Under the pieces are notes generated by a model. It did not search any database. It saw only the letters and a program-made list of their open reading frames with translations, and had not been told where the DNA came from. From Massilia sp. WG5 (GTDB taxonomy: Bacteria > Pseudomonadota > Gammaproteobacteria > Burkholderiales > Burkholderiaceae_D): DNA of 64,000 nt. The translations under genes and the position numbers were made by a program. Shown one piece after another: positions 1 through 7,467 of this stretch. Location: assembly GCF_001412595.2 (NCBI RefSeq), contig NZ_CP012640.2:2418001-2482000 (forward strand). Direction: 5' to 3'. Each line of letters starts with the position of its first letter. The stretch's first letter is position 1.

Positions 1-333
1 CTGCTGAACGGCATCCCGGCCCGCGCCGTCGTCTACCAGGGCGTCACGCTGTCGGTGAACGTCTCGATCGGCTTCGCGCCCTTCCCGCTGGCGCCGGGCG
101 GCAAGCCGATGTCATGGGAACGCGCCGTCAACCTGGTCGACATGGCGCTCTACCTGGCCAAGGGCCACGGCCGCAACCGCGCCTACGGCGTGCAGGGTTT
201 TGCGCACGATACCAGCATGAGCATGGAAGAGATCGAGCAGGACATCGAAGCCGCCTGGCGCTCGGGCAGCGTCGAGCTGTCGATCGTGCAGGGCAACTGG
301 ACGCATCCGCAGTTGCAGGCGCTGTCGGCCTGA
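1..333 (+). CDS. Diguanylate cyclase (GGDEF) C-terminal fragment
   Basis: The frame is open from base 1, so the start of the gene lies outside the window. The visible 110 residues match the end of a GGDEF domain: a beta strand with SVNVSIGFA, then the helix DMALYLAKGHGRNR that closes these domains. A tail of about 45 residues follows. The GGDEF active-site loop itself is outside the window, so it cannot be told whether the enzyme makes cyclic-di-GMP or is degenerate. It ends just before a 28-bp palindromic repeat and converges with the tubulin-like operon. Confidence 0.85.
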   Translation: MLNGIPARAVVYQGVTLSVNVSIGFAPFPLAPGGKPMSWERAVNLVDMALYLAKGHGRNRAYGVQGFAHDTSMSMEEIEQDIEAAWRSGSVELSIVQGNWTHPQLQALSA

Positions 334-362
334 ACGACGTCGTACCGGCGCCATAAAAACAA

Positions 363-390
363 GGTCGTCCCCGCGCAGGCGGGGACGACG
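363..390. repeat. 28-bp dispersed palindrome, copy 1
   Basis: Near-perfect palindrome with arms GTCGTCCCCGC and GCGGGGACGAC around a short loop. It lies in the 62-bp gap between two converging genes. Copies of the same length and design occur at 17233, 36817, 42434, 42863 and 51708. It could act as a transcription-terminating hairpin, but no T run follows on either strand. Confidence 0.8.
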
Positions 391-395
391 GTAAA

Positions 396-734
396 TCAGC
401 GCGCCGCCTCCTGCATCTTCTCGCCCGCCTGCTCGACCTTCTCCCCGACCTTCGCCGTCGCCCGGTCCAGGTTGTTCCTGGCCTGGGCGGTCGCTTCCTT
501 GGCCTTCTCGCGCGCCTGCTCGGCCGCGGCGTCGGCCTTGACCACCTGCTGCTGGACCGCATCCTGCACCTTCGCGCCGGCGTCGTCGACGACCTTGCCG
601 GCCTTCTGGGCGGGGCCCATGGCATCGCCCGACGATTGCTCGCAGCCGGTTAGCGGGACGACTGCCGCGGCGGCCAGCACCATGGCTGACATGGCTGATA
701 TGGCTGATATGGCTGACATGGGCTTGCGCTTCAT
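396..734 (-). CDS. Small helical lipoprotein
   Basis: A 112-residue protein with a lipoprotein signal ending in LTGC, so it should be acylated and anchored to a membrane facing the periplasm. The mature part is one long Ala/Lys/Glu/Gln-rich stretch with repeated 11-residue periodicity (QAREKAKEATAQARNN), predicted to be a continuous amphipathic helix like LEA-type or coiled-coil envelope proteins. A strong AGGAGG site lies 6 bases before the ATG. It follows the zinc-ribbon gene by 24 bases on the same strand and is probably the last gene of the tubulin-like operon, though such lipoproteins also occur alone. Its signal peptide is encoded by a 9-bp tandem repeat. Function unknown. Confidence 0.75.
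   Translation of the reverse strand: MKRKPMSAISAISAMSAMVLAAAAVVPLTGCEQSSGDAMGPAQKAGKVVDDAGAKVQDAVQQQVVKADAAAEQAREKAKEATAQARNNLDRATAKVGEKVEQAGEKMQEAAR
682..717. repeat. Four tandem copies of a 9-bp unit
   Basis: ATGGCTGAY is repeated four times in a row. On the minus strand it encodes SAISAISAMSAM inside the lipoprotein signal peptide. The unit is a multiple of three, so a gain or loss of copies would alter signal length without shifting frame. Confidence 0.9.
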
Positions 735-758
735 TTCCTGCCTCCTTTCTGACTGGAC

Positions 759-1667
759 TTACTGGTTTCCGGAACCATCCTGCGGCGCCGCCAGCGGATG
801 CTCGCGGTGCATCATGTCTTCGCGGCGCGCCGCTTCGATCCTGTCCTGCAGCGCGCGCGTGTTGTCGTCCTCGCCCCAGCGGCGGATGAAGGCCTGCAGG
901 CGGATGCGCGCCTTCTCCCAGCCGGCCGCCACCGCCAGCGCCGACTCGGCCGCGGCGCTGGTCTCGTTCCAGGCCTTGGCGCGCAGGCGCCGCCGGGTGC
1001 AGATCGCCGCTTCATCGTTGAGGCCCTGCTGCAGGTGCTGCAGCTGCTCCGGCGTGGCGCTGGTCTTGCGCAGGGCGATCAGCTCGGCCTGCGCCTCGCT
1101 GCCCTTGCACTGGTGCGCCAGGGCGATCGCGGCGTCGATGCGGCGGTCGATCTTCTTCGCCGAGGGCTTGGCCATCAGCCACACACCCCACAGCACGGCC
1201 AGCGCCAGGATCCACCAGCGCAGCCGGATCGGCCGGCGGGCAGGCGGATGCGCGGCCAGCGGCGGACGCGGCACTTCCTGCGGCGGCGGCGCTGCCGGTC
1301 CTGCCGTCGATCCTGACGCCGCTGCGCCGGCTGGCCCGGCGGCCTGCGCGGCGGCCTTGCCGCTGCGGCCGAACTCGGTCGCGCTGGGGGCCGCGGCCGT
1401 GGTCTCGGGACGCGGCGGATTCGATGGCGCGGCCGGCGGCGGCGCGTCCGACCAGCCGGACAGCGCGGCCGCGGCGCTCGCGCCCGCAGTAGCGGCGGCC
1501 GCCGCCGCGGCGGCCCGCGGCGCAGCCGCATCCGGGATGGCCGCAGCCGGCGCCCGCGCGCCCGCGCGCCCCTGCGCGGTCCCGCACCAGGGGCAGAAAT
1601 TCACGGGCCGCGGCGCCGGACGGCCGCAAGCCTCGTTGATACAGCGGTAGATTGCTTCGTCGGCCAC
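759..1667 (-). CDS. Zinc-ribbon membrane protein of the tubulin-like operon
   Basis: 302 residues from a GTG start (GGGAG a few bases upstream), beginning 9 bases after the stop of the tubulin-like gene. Residues 9-28 hold a zinc ribbon with C9, C14, C25 and C28 (FCPWCG). A low-complexity Ala/Pro linker of roughly 100 residues follows. One membrane helix (WWILALAVLWGVWLM) lies near residues 150-165, then a helical C-terminal domain with Arg/Ala-rich segments. This predicts a cytoplasmic zinc ribbon and a periplasmic helical domain. No family name recognised. The spacing argues that it works with the tubulin-like protein, perhaps as a membrane adaptor, which is inference. Confidence 0.8.
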   Translation of the reverse strand: MADEAIYRCINEACGRPAPRPVNFCPWCGTAQGRAGARAPAAAIPDAAAPRAAAAAAAATAGASAAAALSGWSDAPPPAAPSNPPRPETTAAAPSATEFGRSGKAAAQAAGPAGAAASGSTAGPAAPPPQEVPRPPLAAHPPARRPIRLRWWILALAVLWGVWLMAKPSAKKIDRRIDAAIALAHQCKGSEAQAELIALRKTSATPEQLQHLQQGLNDEAAICTRRRLRAKAWNETSAAAESALAVAAGWEKARIRLQAFIRRWGEDDNTRALQDRIEAARREDMMHREHPLAAPQDGSGNQ

Positions 1668-1676
1668 GGCGCTCCC

Positions 1677-4600
1677 TTATTCCGGATCGGGAATGCCGTC
1701 GTCGGGATCCGGAATCGCGGTATCGAAAGTACCCGCCAGTTCCGGGACCTCGCCGATCGTCTTCCACTTGTCCAGGCGCGGATTCCACTGCATGTTCCAG
1801 ATCCGCGTGGCATGCTCGACCTCGCCGCGCGCCAGCATCTGCGCGACCTCCTCCAGCGCATACGGGCCGCGCTGGGCGCCGTTCACGAACAGCTTGTAGC
1901 GCGCCGCCATCGGGGTGGCGCCGACCACGAAAGCCGCCGGACCGACGCTTTCGGGATGCAGGCCGGCCGCCGGCGCCGCCGGCATGGACGGGCTGACGAT
2001 GGTGGCGCCGGCGTCGCCGTGCTCCATGCCCGGCGCGGACAGTCCCGATGCCGCCAGGCCGGCCGCTGCCGCCACCGGCGACGCTGCGCGCCGCTCCAGC
2101 GCCTGCAGCGCCCTGGCCTCGCTGGCCAGGAACTCGGGCCGGATAGTGCGCTTGTCGCTTGGGCGTTCGACTTCCCACTGATAGGCGTCGCCGGCGGAAT
2201 CCGGCACCGTCTCGGACCACAGGTCGAGCTGGGCCAGCGCCGCCTCGACCTGGGCCGGCGACAACTCGGGATGCAGGGTCGCGGCGCGCCGCATCCACTG
2301 CTCGTACAGGCGCCGCGCCGTGATCGTCGGCAGCGAAGGAGACGGCAGCTGGGCGCCGGTCTCGTCCACTTCCAGCCTCGGTTCGTAGACCCGCAGCTGG
2401 TAGTAGCGCATCAGGGTCGCCAGCAGCGCCAGCCGGTACGGTCCCATCTGGCCCAGGCGCTGGCGCACGGCGGCGATCACCTGCTCGCGGTAATACGGCG
2501 GCAGGCCGTTCGAGCGGATCGCGTACTCGTTGCCGATCTGGAGCCATTCACCGGAACCCGGTTCGACCTCGAACAGGTACTGGCCGCGCGGCTGGAAGGC
2601 GGCCTCGCGGTCGCCCGCATCCTGCTTGCGGCGGATCACGCCCAGCGCGACCGCCTGCAGGAACCACTCGTAGTCGTCGGCCAGGCGGTTCAGCTCGTCC
2701 ATCGAGGGCGAGATCGGGTGGCGGAAGCGGGTCGAGTCGAAGTGCAGGTGGGTCGGGATCTTCGGGTTCTCGATCTGGTAGGAGGCGCGCCAGGTCGGCA
2801 GGCCGCGCAGCACCGTCATCGGATAGCCGGACAGCTCGATGTAGCACACCGCCCTGCCTGCCACGCCGGTGTTGACGATGGCCACCGCGTCGCCCTGGAA
2901 GAAGCCGGTCGGCACGGCCGCGCGGATCTCGGCCTCCAGCTTGCGCCAGGCGGCCGGGTCGCCGACGCCGATGAAGCACTTGAACTGGTCGGCGCTGGGC
3001 GTGAACTCGGCCGAGAAGCGCGCGTTAATCCAGGGCATGGCGCTCCGGATCCATTCGCCGAACACGCGGTGGCGCTCCTGCGGCGACATCGCGCCGAGGC
3101 GTTCCAGCAGCGGATCGACGGCCTGGGCCGGCTCCTGCCCTGCCGCCTGCATGCTGGAGAGCTGGGTCTGCGCGCGGCGGAACAGCTTCAGCAACAAGTC
3201 GGCCCGCAGCCGCTCGTCGCCCAGTTGCGGGAACAGCTGGGCCGAGCCGCCGAATTCCAGCAGCACTTCCTCGGCCCAGCCGCTGACGTCGCTGGTGAGC
3301 CGGACCGGCTGCGGCAACACGTCGCTGGCCAGCTTGATATAGGTGGCGTGCTCGTGGCGGGCGTCGGCGCGCAGCTGGCCGATGCGCTGGTCGCAGGCCG
3401 CCAGCATCGCTCCCACGTCCCGCCGGCCTTCCTGGAATTCGCCGGCGATGCCGCTCCACTGGGCCTGGCCCTGCTCGTCGGTGCCCTGCGGATTGCCGAG
3501 CCAGGCCGACATGCTGTTCATGACGTCGATCGCCTGCCCGGACGCCACTGCCAACAAGTGGAAGCGCAGGTAGTCGGCGATGTCGCGCTTGAGGTGGTTC
3601 ATCACCTCGCGCGCCTGGGCGTCCTTGCCGAACAGGCGGCCGGCGGCCTGCGACAGGTTGTTCAGCGATTCCTCGACCTGGCGGGTGCGCAGGGCGTCGC
3701 GGATGTCGCGGTAGCGCTTGCCGTTGCGCTGGGCGTTGGCGAGGTCGCGCTGGGCCAGTCTCGCCTTGACCTGTTCCAGCAGCGACAGCACGAATTCCAG
3801 CCCGCCCTGCTTGCGGTCGTCGAGCAGCATGTACAGGCGGCCGCGCACGTTCAGGCGCAGGTTGGCCAGCAGCTCTCCGGTATGCCGCTTGATGCGGTCC
3901 TCGCTGGTCTCGGCGGTGGCGCCGGCCTCGCGGATGGCGTCGCGCTCGAGGTTCGGCAGCAGCTCGACCACCTTCTCGCGCCACAGCTTGAGGTCGTAGG
4001 ACGCCATGATGCGGTCGACCTCGACCTGCACCTTGCTCTCGACCCGTTCCAGCAGCGAGCGCTGGTCCTTGTCCATCAGGAGCATGTCGGTCAGCGCGTA
4101 TTCCTGGAAGGGCGTGACGTCGACCGTGCCCTTGCGGAAGTCGGGGAATTCGGAAAACGGGTGCTCGCCCATGCCCATCTGTTCGCGCATGAAGCTGTCG
4201 CGTTCCGCATCGGTGGCGCGGCGCGCGGCGGTGCCGTCTGTCGAGGCCAGCCCGAAGAAGGCCTTCACCATCAGCGCCGCCAGCTCGTAGGCGCGGATGT
4301 CGTCGCGCAGGCTTTGCTGGGTGTCGAGCACCGCCTGGCCGAAGGCCGAGTACACCTTCGAGTAGGACAGGCGCATGTCGCCGAAGCGCTGCTCCGGCAC
4401 GCGCGGGTTGTAGGGCCCGAGCTTGTGCTGCTGCTGGTTGACCGCCACCGAGCGCTTGCGGTTGGCGAAATCGGCCGAGGCAAAGTCTTCGAACAGGGTG
4501 TCGGCCACCATCTGGTAGACGTCCTTGATATCCTGGGTCGCCTTGTTCGCCAGGTTGGCGGTGTCGACGAAGTACACGTCGTCGAAGGGCGCGCCGCGGC

Positions 4601-5453
4601 CGACCACGCTGTCCGGGTCCATCCACTGCACGCGCGCACTCATGTCGCGCATGGTGGTCTCGAGTTCCATCAGGGTCGCGTAGGCATTCGCCTCGGTGCG
4701 CTCCTTGTTGGCCTTCGCATAGCCCGAAGGCAGGAACATCACCAGGTCGACCTGGCTGTCCGACACCTCCTGGCGCGCGATCGCCTTCGCGATCCAGCCC
4801 AGGTCGATGGCGCTGCCGGCGCCGGTGCCGCCGGCGTTCGAGGCGATCACGACGATGCGGAACTTGGACGTATCCACCTGCAGGCCGAGGCGCTGGTAGT
4901 TCTCCTTGCGCTCGATGCCGGCATTCGAGCTGAGGAAATTCAGCGCGCCCTTGATGCGTCCGCGCAGCTTGGGGTATTTGTCGAACAGGTACAGACGCGC
5001 CAGCGCGCGGATCTGGCCGGCGCCCTTCGACGGGTCGATGCCGAGCGAGCGCAGCTTCTTGGGCCGCAGCGGCATCCATTGTTCGATGAGGGGGAAGCGC
5101 GCCAGGCTGTCGTCGGACTCGTGGTATTGCGGCAGGTCGAGCGGTTCCACCAGCCGCTCTTCGTCGCTCAGCTTGACCAGCTCGAACCACGGGTCGGTGC
5201 GCTGCGACTTGCCTTCGTCGATGATGGCCTGGTTGTCGAGGTCGAAGTGCAGGAAGCGCGCCACCGGGAAGTCGGCGATCGACTCCACCCGCGTCGGGTG
5301 CTGGCGGTTCCACACCGCCGACAGGATGCGGCGGCGGATCCGCATCATGACTTCCATGCCGGTGCCGCCGGCGCCGATGAACAGCGTCGGGCGCAGGTCG
5401 ACTTTCAGTTCGGATTTGTTATTCAGGGCCGAGGGATCGGGAAAATCTGCCAT
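1677..5453 (-). CDS. Tubulin/FtsZ-like protein with C-terminal GYF-type domain
   Basis: 1258 residues. The first ~450 carry features of the tubulin/FtsZ superfamily (the Tubulin_2-like group): a nucleotide-binding loop FIGAGGTG at residues 25-32, a GAGQIRA motif near 144-150, and the tubulin signature SNAGGTGAGS at 205-214 after a hydrophobic strand. A long helical middle with no recognised domain follows. Near residues 1180-1240 is a GYF_2-like domain (YKLFVNGAQRGPY ... IWNMQWNPRLDKW). FtsZ itself is about 380 residues, so this is a much larger relative and not the division protein. No membrane segment is visible. AAGGA lies 8 bases before the ATG. Likely role: a GTP-dependent cytoplasmic assembly recruited to the membrane by its operon partners; substrate and phenotype unknown. 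Confidence 0.85.
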   Translation of the reverse strand: MADFPDPSALNNKSELKVDLRPTLFIGAGGTGMEVMMRIRRRILSAVWNRQHPTRVESIADFPVARFLHFDLDNQAIIDEGKSQRTDPWFELVKLSDEERLVEPLDLPQYHESDDSLARFPLIEQWMPLRPKKLRSLGIDPSKGAGQIRALARLYLFDKYPKLRGRIKGALNFLSSNAGIERKENYQRLGLQVDTSKFRIVVIASNAGGTGAGSAIDLGWIAKAIARQEVSDSQVDLVMFLPSGYAKANKERTEANAYATLMELETTMRDMSARVQWMDPDSVVGRGAPFDDVYFVDTANLANKATQDIKDVYQMVADTLFEDFASADFANRKRSVAVNQQQHKLGPYNPRVPEQRFGDMRLSYSKVYSAFGQAVLDTQQSLRDDIRAYELAALMVKAFFGLASTDGTAARRATDAERDSFMREQMGMGEHPFSEFPDFRKGTVDVTPFQEYALTDMLLMDKDQRSLLERVESKVQVEVDRIMASYDLKLWREKVVELLPNLERDAIREAGATAETSEDRIKRHTGELLANLRLNVRGRLYMLLDDRKQGGLEFVLSLLEQVKARLAQRDLANAQRNGKRYRDIRDALRTRQVEESLNNLSQAAGRLFGKDAQAREVMNHLKRDIADYLRFHLLAVASGQAIDVMNSMSAWLGNPQGTDEQGQAQWSGIAGEFQEGRRDVGAMLAACDQRIGQLRADARHEHATYIKLASDVLPQPVRLTSDVSGWAEEVLLEFGGSAQLFPQLGDERLRADLLLKLFRRAQTQLSSMQAAGQEPAQAVDPLLERLGAMSPQERHRVFGEWIRSAMPWINARFSAEFTPSADQFKCFIGVGDPAAWRKLEAEIRAAVPTGFFQGDAVAIVNTGVAGRAVCYIELSGYPMTVLRGLPTWRASYQIENPKIPTHLHFDSTRFRHPISPSMDELNRLADDYEWFLQAVALGVIRRKQDAGDREAAFQPRGQYLFEVEPGSGEWLQIGNEYAIRSNGLPPYYREQVIAAVRQRLGQMGPYRLALLATLMRYYQLRVYEPRLEVDETGAQLPSPSLPTITARRLYEQWMRRAATLHPELSPAQVEAALAQLDLWSETVPDSAGDAYQWEVERPSDKRTIRPEFLASEARALQALERRAASPVAAAAGLAASGLSAPGMEHGDAGATIVSPSMPAAPAAGLHPESVGPAAFVVGATPMAARYKLFVNGAQRGPYALEEVAQMLARGEVEHATRIWNMQWNPRLDKWKTIGEVPELAGTFDTAIPDPDDGIPDPE

Positions 5454-5471
5454 GTCATGCTTCCTTTGCTT

Positions 5472-5924
5472 TTATCGGCGGCCGATCATGAGCGCGGCGA
5501 TCAGGGCCACCACGCCGATGACGACCAGCGGCCCGGTGATCGCCAGGGTCAGGTATTTGGCGGCGTTGATGATGGCCAGCACCGCCGCGAAGGACAGGAA
5601 GGCCAGTCCCACGAACATCAGCCAGCCCGCGCTGCCGGCCGAGGACGGCGCCACGCGCTTGACCACCAGGTGGTGCACGTAGGCGTTCCGCACGAAGAAG
5701 TAAATCACCAGCAGCACCACGAACACCGCGGCGCCGATCGCCAGGTCGCGCGCCGAGGTGTCGCGCAGCGGCGCGGCGCTGGTGTTGGTGGCGCCGCCGG
5801 GCGCGATCTCGACCGGCTGGTTGGCGGTGTCGGGCGTGGTCTTGGGCAGCGCGCCCGAGGGCGTGGTTTGCGGGCTCTGGTCCGGCAGCTTGAAACCGGG
5901 ATCGGTGGGTTTCTGGTCTTGCAT
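5472..5924 (-). CDS. Small membrane protein with Pro-rich N-terminus
   Basis: 150 residues. The first ~60 are rich in Pro, Thr and Gln (PDQSPQTTPSG, TTPDTANQPVE). Three hydrophobic helices follow at about residues 61-79, 99-119 and 126-147, ending in an IGRR tail. No family recognised. It sits 18 bases upstream of the tubulin-like gene on the same strand. GYF domains in other proteins bind Pro-rich peptides, so the Pro-rich tail may be the docking site for the C-terminal GYF domain of its neighbour; this is inference. Confidence 0.8.
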   Translation of the reverse strand: MQDQKPTDPGFKLPDQSPQTTPSGALPKTTPDTANQPVEIAPGGATNTSAAPLRDTSARDLAIGAAVFVVLLVIYFFVRNAYVHHLVVKRVAPSSAGSAGWLMFVGLAFLSFAAVLAIINAAKYLTLAITGPLVVIGVVALIAALMIGRR

Positions 5925-5961
5925 GGGGTCCTCTCGGTTTTCTTGTTCGATCGTTGTTATC

Positions 5962-7467
5962 TCATCGTCCCAGCCTGACCTGGGCGCCTTCGCGCAGGTC
6001 GATCAGCCGGTGGCCGAACAGCGTCGTCTTCAGGCTGGCGACCTGCTGGCCGGCCTTGTCGTAGATCGGCTGGGTGGCGCCGGGGCGCGTGTGCACGGTG
6101 CGCAGCTCGTCTTCCACGGTCAGCTGCACGCGGCGCGGCCGGGCATAGGCCCAGGCCGCGCCGCCGCCCGCCGCCAGCAGGGCCAGCACGCCGCCGATCA
6201 GCGCCAGCAGCGGCCCGGAACCGAAGTGCACCCTCACTTCGAGCGGCAGCGTCGCGGTCGAGGCCTGGATCTCGGCGGGCGGCGTGAAGATCTCGGGCAG
6301 CGGATCGCCAGGGAACAGCGCCGCCATCCGCTCGCGGAAAGCCTGCGACAGCACCAGGCGCTGGCCGGCCAGGTGCAGCTCGATCTGCCCCGGCAGCACA
6401 TAGGCCGAGCCGGCCGATTTCAGCGCCGCCATCGACCACTTGCCGGGCAGCTTCGCCACCGGCAGCTGCAGGGTGGACGCCAGCGGCTCGGCCTTGCCGG
6501 GCGCCAGCTGCCGCAGCTCGTGGCGCGCCAGTTCGAGCGGGCGGTTTTCGCCGGCCAGCATCGAGCGCGCGCTGAGCGTGGCGTCGGCGATGGTGTAGGG
6601 ATAGATCGTGTTCTCGAGCTGCCACTGGATGCGGGTGCTGGGGGCCGTGGCGCCGGGTTCGACGTCGGCGTGCAAACGGCCGCCGGCATCCATGGTCAGC
6701 GACACGCCGGGCGCGCCCTCGACGCGGCGCGGCACCAGGCGCACGGTATCGCGGTCCAGCGGTTTCAGGCGCGCCGGCGGCTCGGTGATCACACGCTGCA
6801 CCCGGCCGGCGGCCAGCAGGGCGTCGAGCGCGCGCGAACCCTCCTGCCCGGCCGCGAACACGTAGACCATCAGGCCGTTCGCGCTGTAGTGCGCGCCCTT
6901 GACCGGCATCCGCAGCGGGAAGGCCAGCGCCTTGTCGATCGCGGCGCCGCGGTGGATCAGGGCGTAGAACTCGCGGTTGCGGGCGGCGGTCGCCTGGTCG
7001 TTGTTCGGACTGTTGCGGTTGTTGGTCACCAGCCAGACCAAGCCCGGCTTGCCTTTCAATACCTGGTTCAGGGCGGCGTTCACGGCCTCGCCGAGGTCGG
7101 TGTCGGCCAGGGCCGCGCCGCCGGGCTTGCGCGCCATCTGCAAACCGTTCAGCGCCGCCTGCACGTGTGCATGCAGGGTCTTCGGATCCGCCTGCTCGGA
7201 CAACAGGCCGCGCGGCGACGGCGCGCCGGGCAGCGACTGGTTGAAGGCGGCCAGCAGCAGCGCATCGCCGGGCTGCACCACGCTGGCGACGAGTTCCGTC
7301 ACCAGCGGCTTGAAGGCGGAGTTCGGGTCGCTGTAGAAGGGCTCCATCCAGCCCGAGTTCTGCACCAGCACCACCTGCGGGATGGCGCAGGCCGGCGCGG
7401 CCACGCCGAGCAGGCCGCCGGCGAGCATCGCCCACCGCGTGGCAAGGAGTGCGAGCGCGCGCCTCAC
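5962..7467 (-). CDS. Secreted vWA-like protein, membrane anchored
   Basis: 501 residues from a GTG start that overlaps the stop of the upstream gene by four bases (GTGA), implying translational coupling; the longer open frame upstream is not needed. The N-terminus is a signal peptide (ALLATRWAMLAGG...ACA), followed by a vWA-like fold with strand VVLVQNSGWM and later DALLLAAFNQS and LVWLVTNN. The canonical DxSxS metal site is replaced by QNSGW, so metal binding is doubtful. A membrane helix (LLALIGGVLALLAAGG) near residue 400 precedes a basic ~80-residue domain. vWA proteins are known companions of some bacterial FtsZ-like families, which fits the operon. Confidence 0.8.
   Translation of the reverse strand: MRRALALLATRWAMLAGGLLGVAAPACAIPQVVLVQNSGWMEPFYSDPNSAFKPLVTELVASVVQPGDALLLAAFNQSLPGAPSPRGLLSEQADPKTLHAHVQAALNGLQMARKPGGAALADTDLGEAVNAALNQVLKGKPGLVWLVTNNRNSPNNDQATAARNREFYALIHRGAAIDKALAFPLRMPVKGAHYSANGLMVYVFAAGQEGSRALDALLAAGRVQRVITEPPARLKPLDRDTVRLVPRRVEGAPGVSLTMDAGGRLHADVEPGATAPSTRIQWQLENTIYPYTIADATLSARSMLAGENRPLELARHELRQLAPGKAEPLASTLQLPVAKLPGKWSMAALKSAGSAYVLPGQIELHLAGQRLVLSQAFRERMAALFPGDPLPEIFTPPAEIQASTATLPLEVRVHFGSGPLLALIGGVLALLAAGGGAAWAYARPRRVQLTVEDELRTVHTRPGATQPIYDKAGQQVASLKTTLFGHRLIDLREGAQVRLGR

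Noticed and set aside
1677..5453. Calling the tubulin-like protein FtsZ
   Set aside because: It is over three times too long, lacks the FtsZ C-terminal peptide, and is not in a dcw cluster.
1812..5978. A 1388-codon open frame on the plus strand opposite the tubulin-like gene
   Set aside because: Shadow of the real minus-strand gene; composition is typical of a complementary frame and no motif is recognisable.
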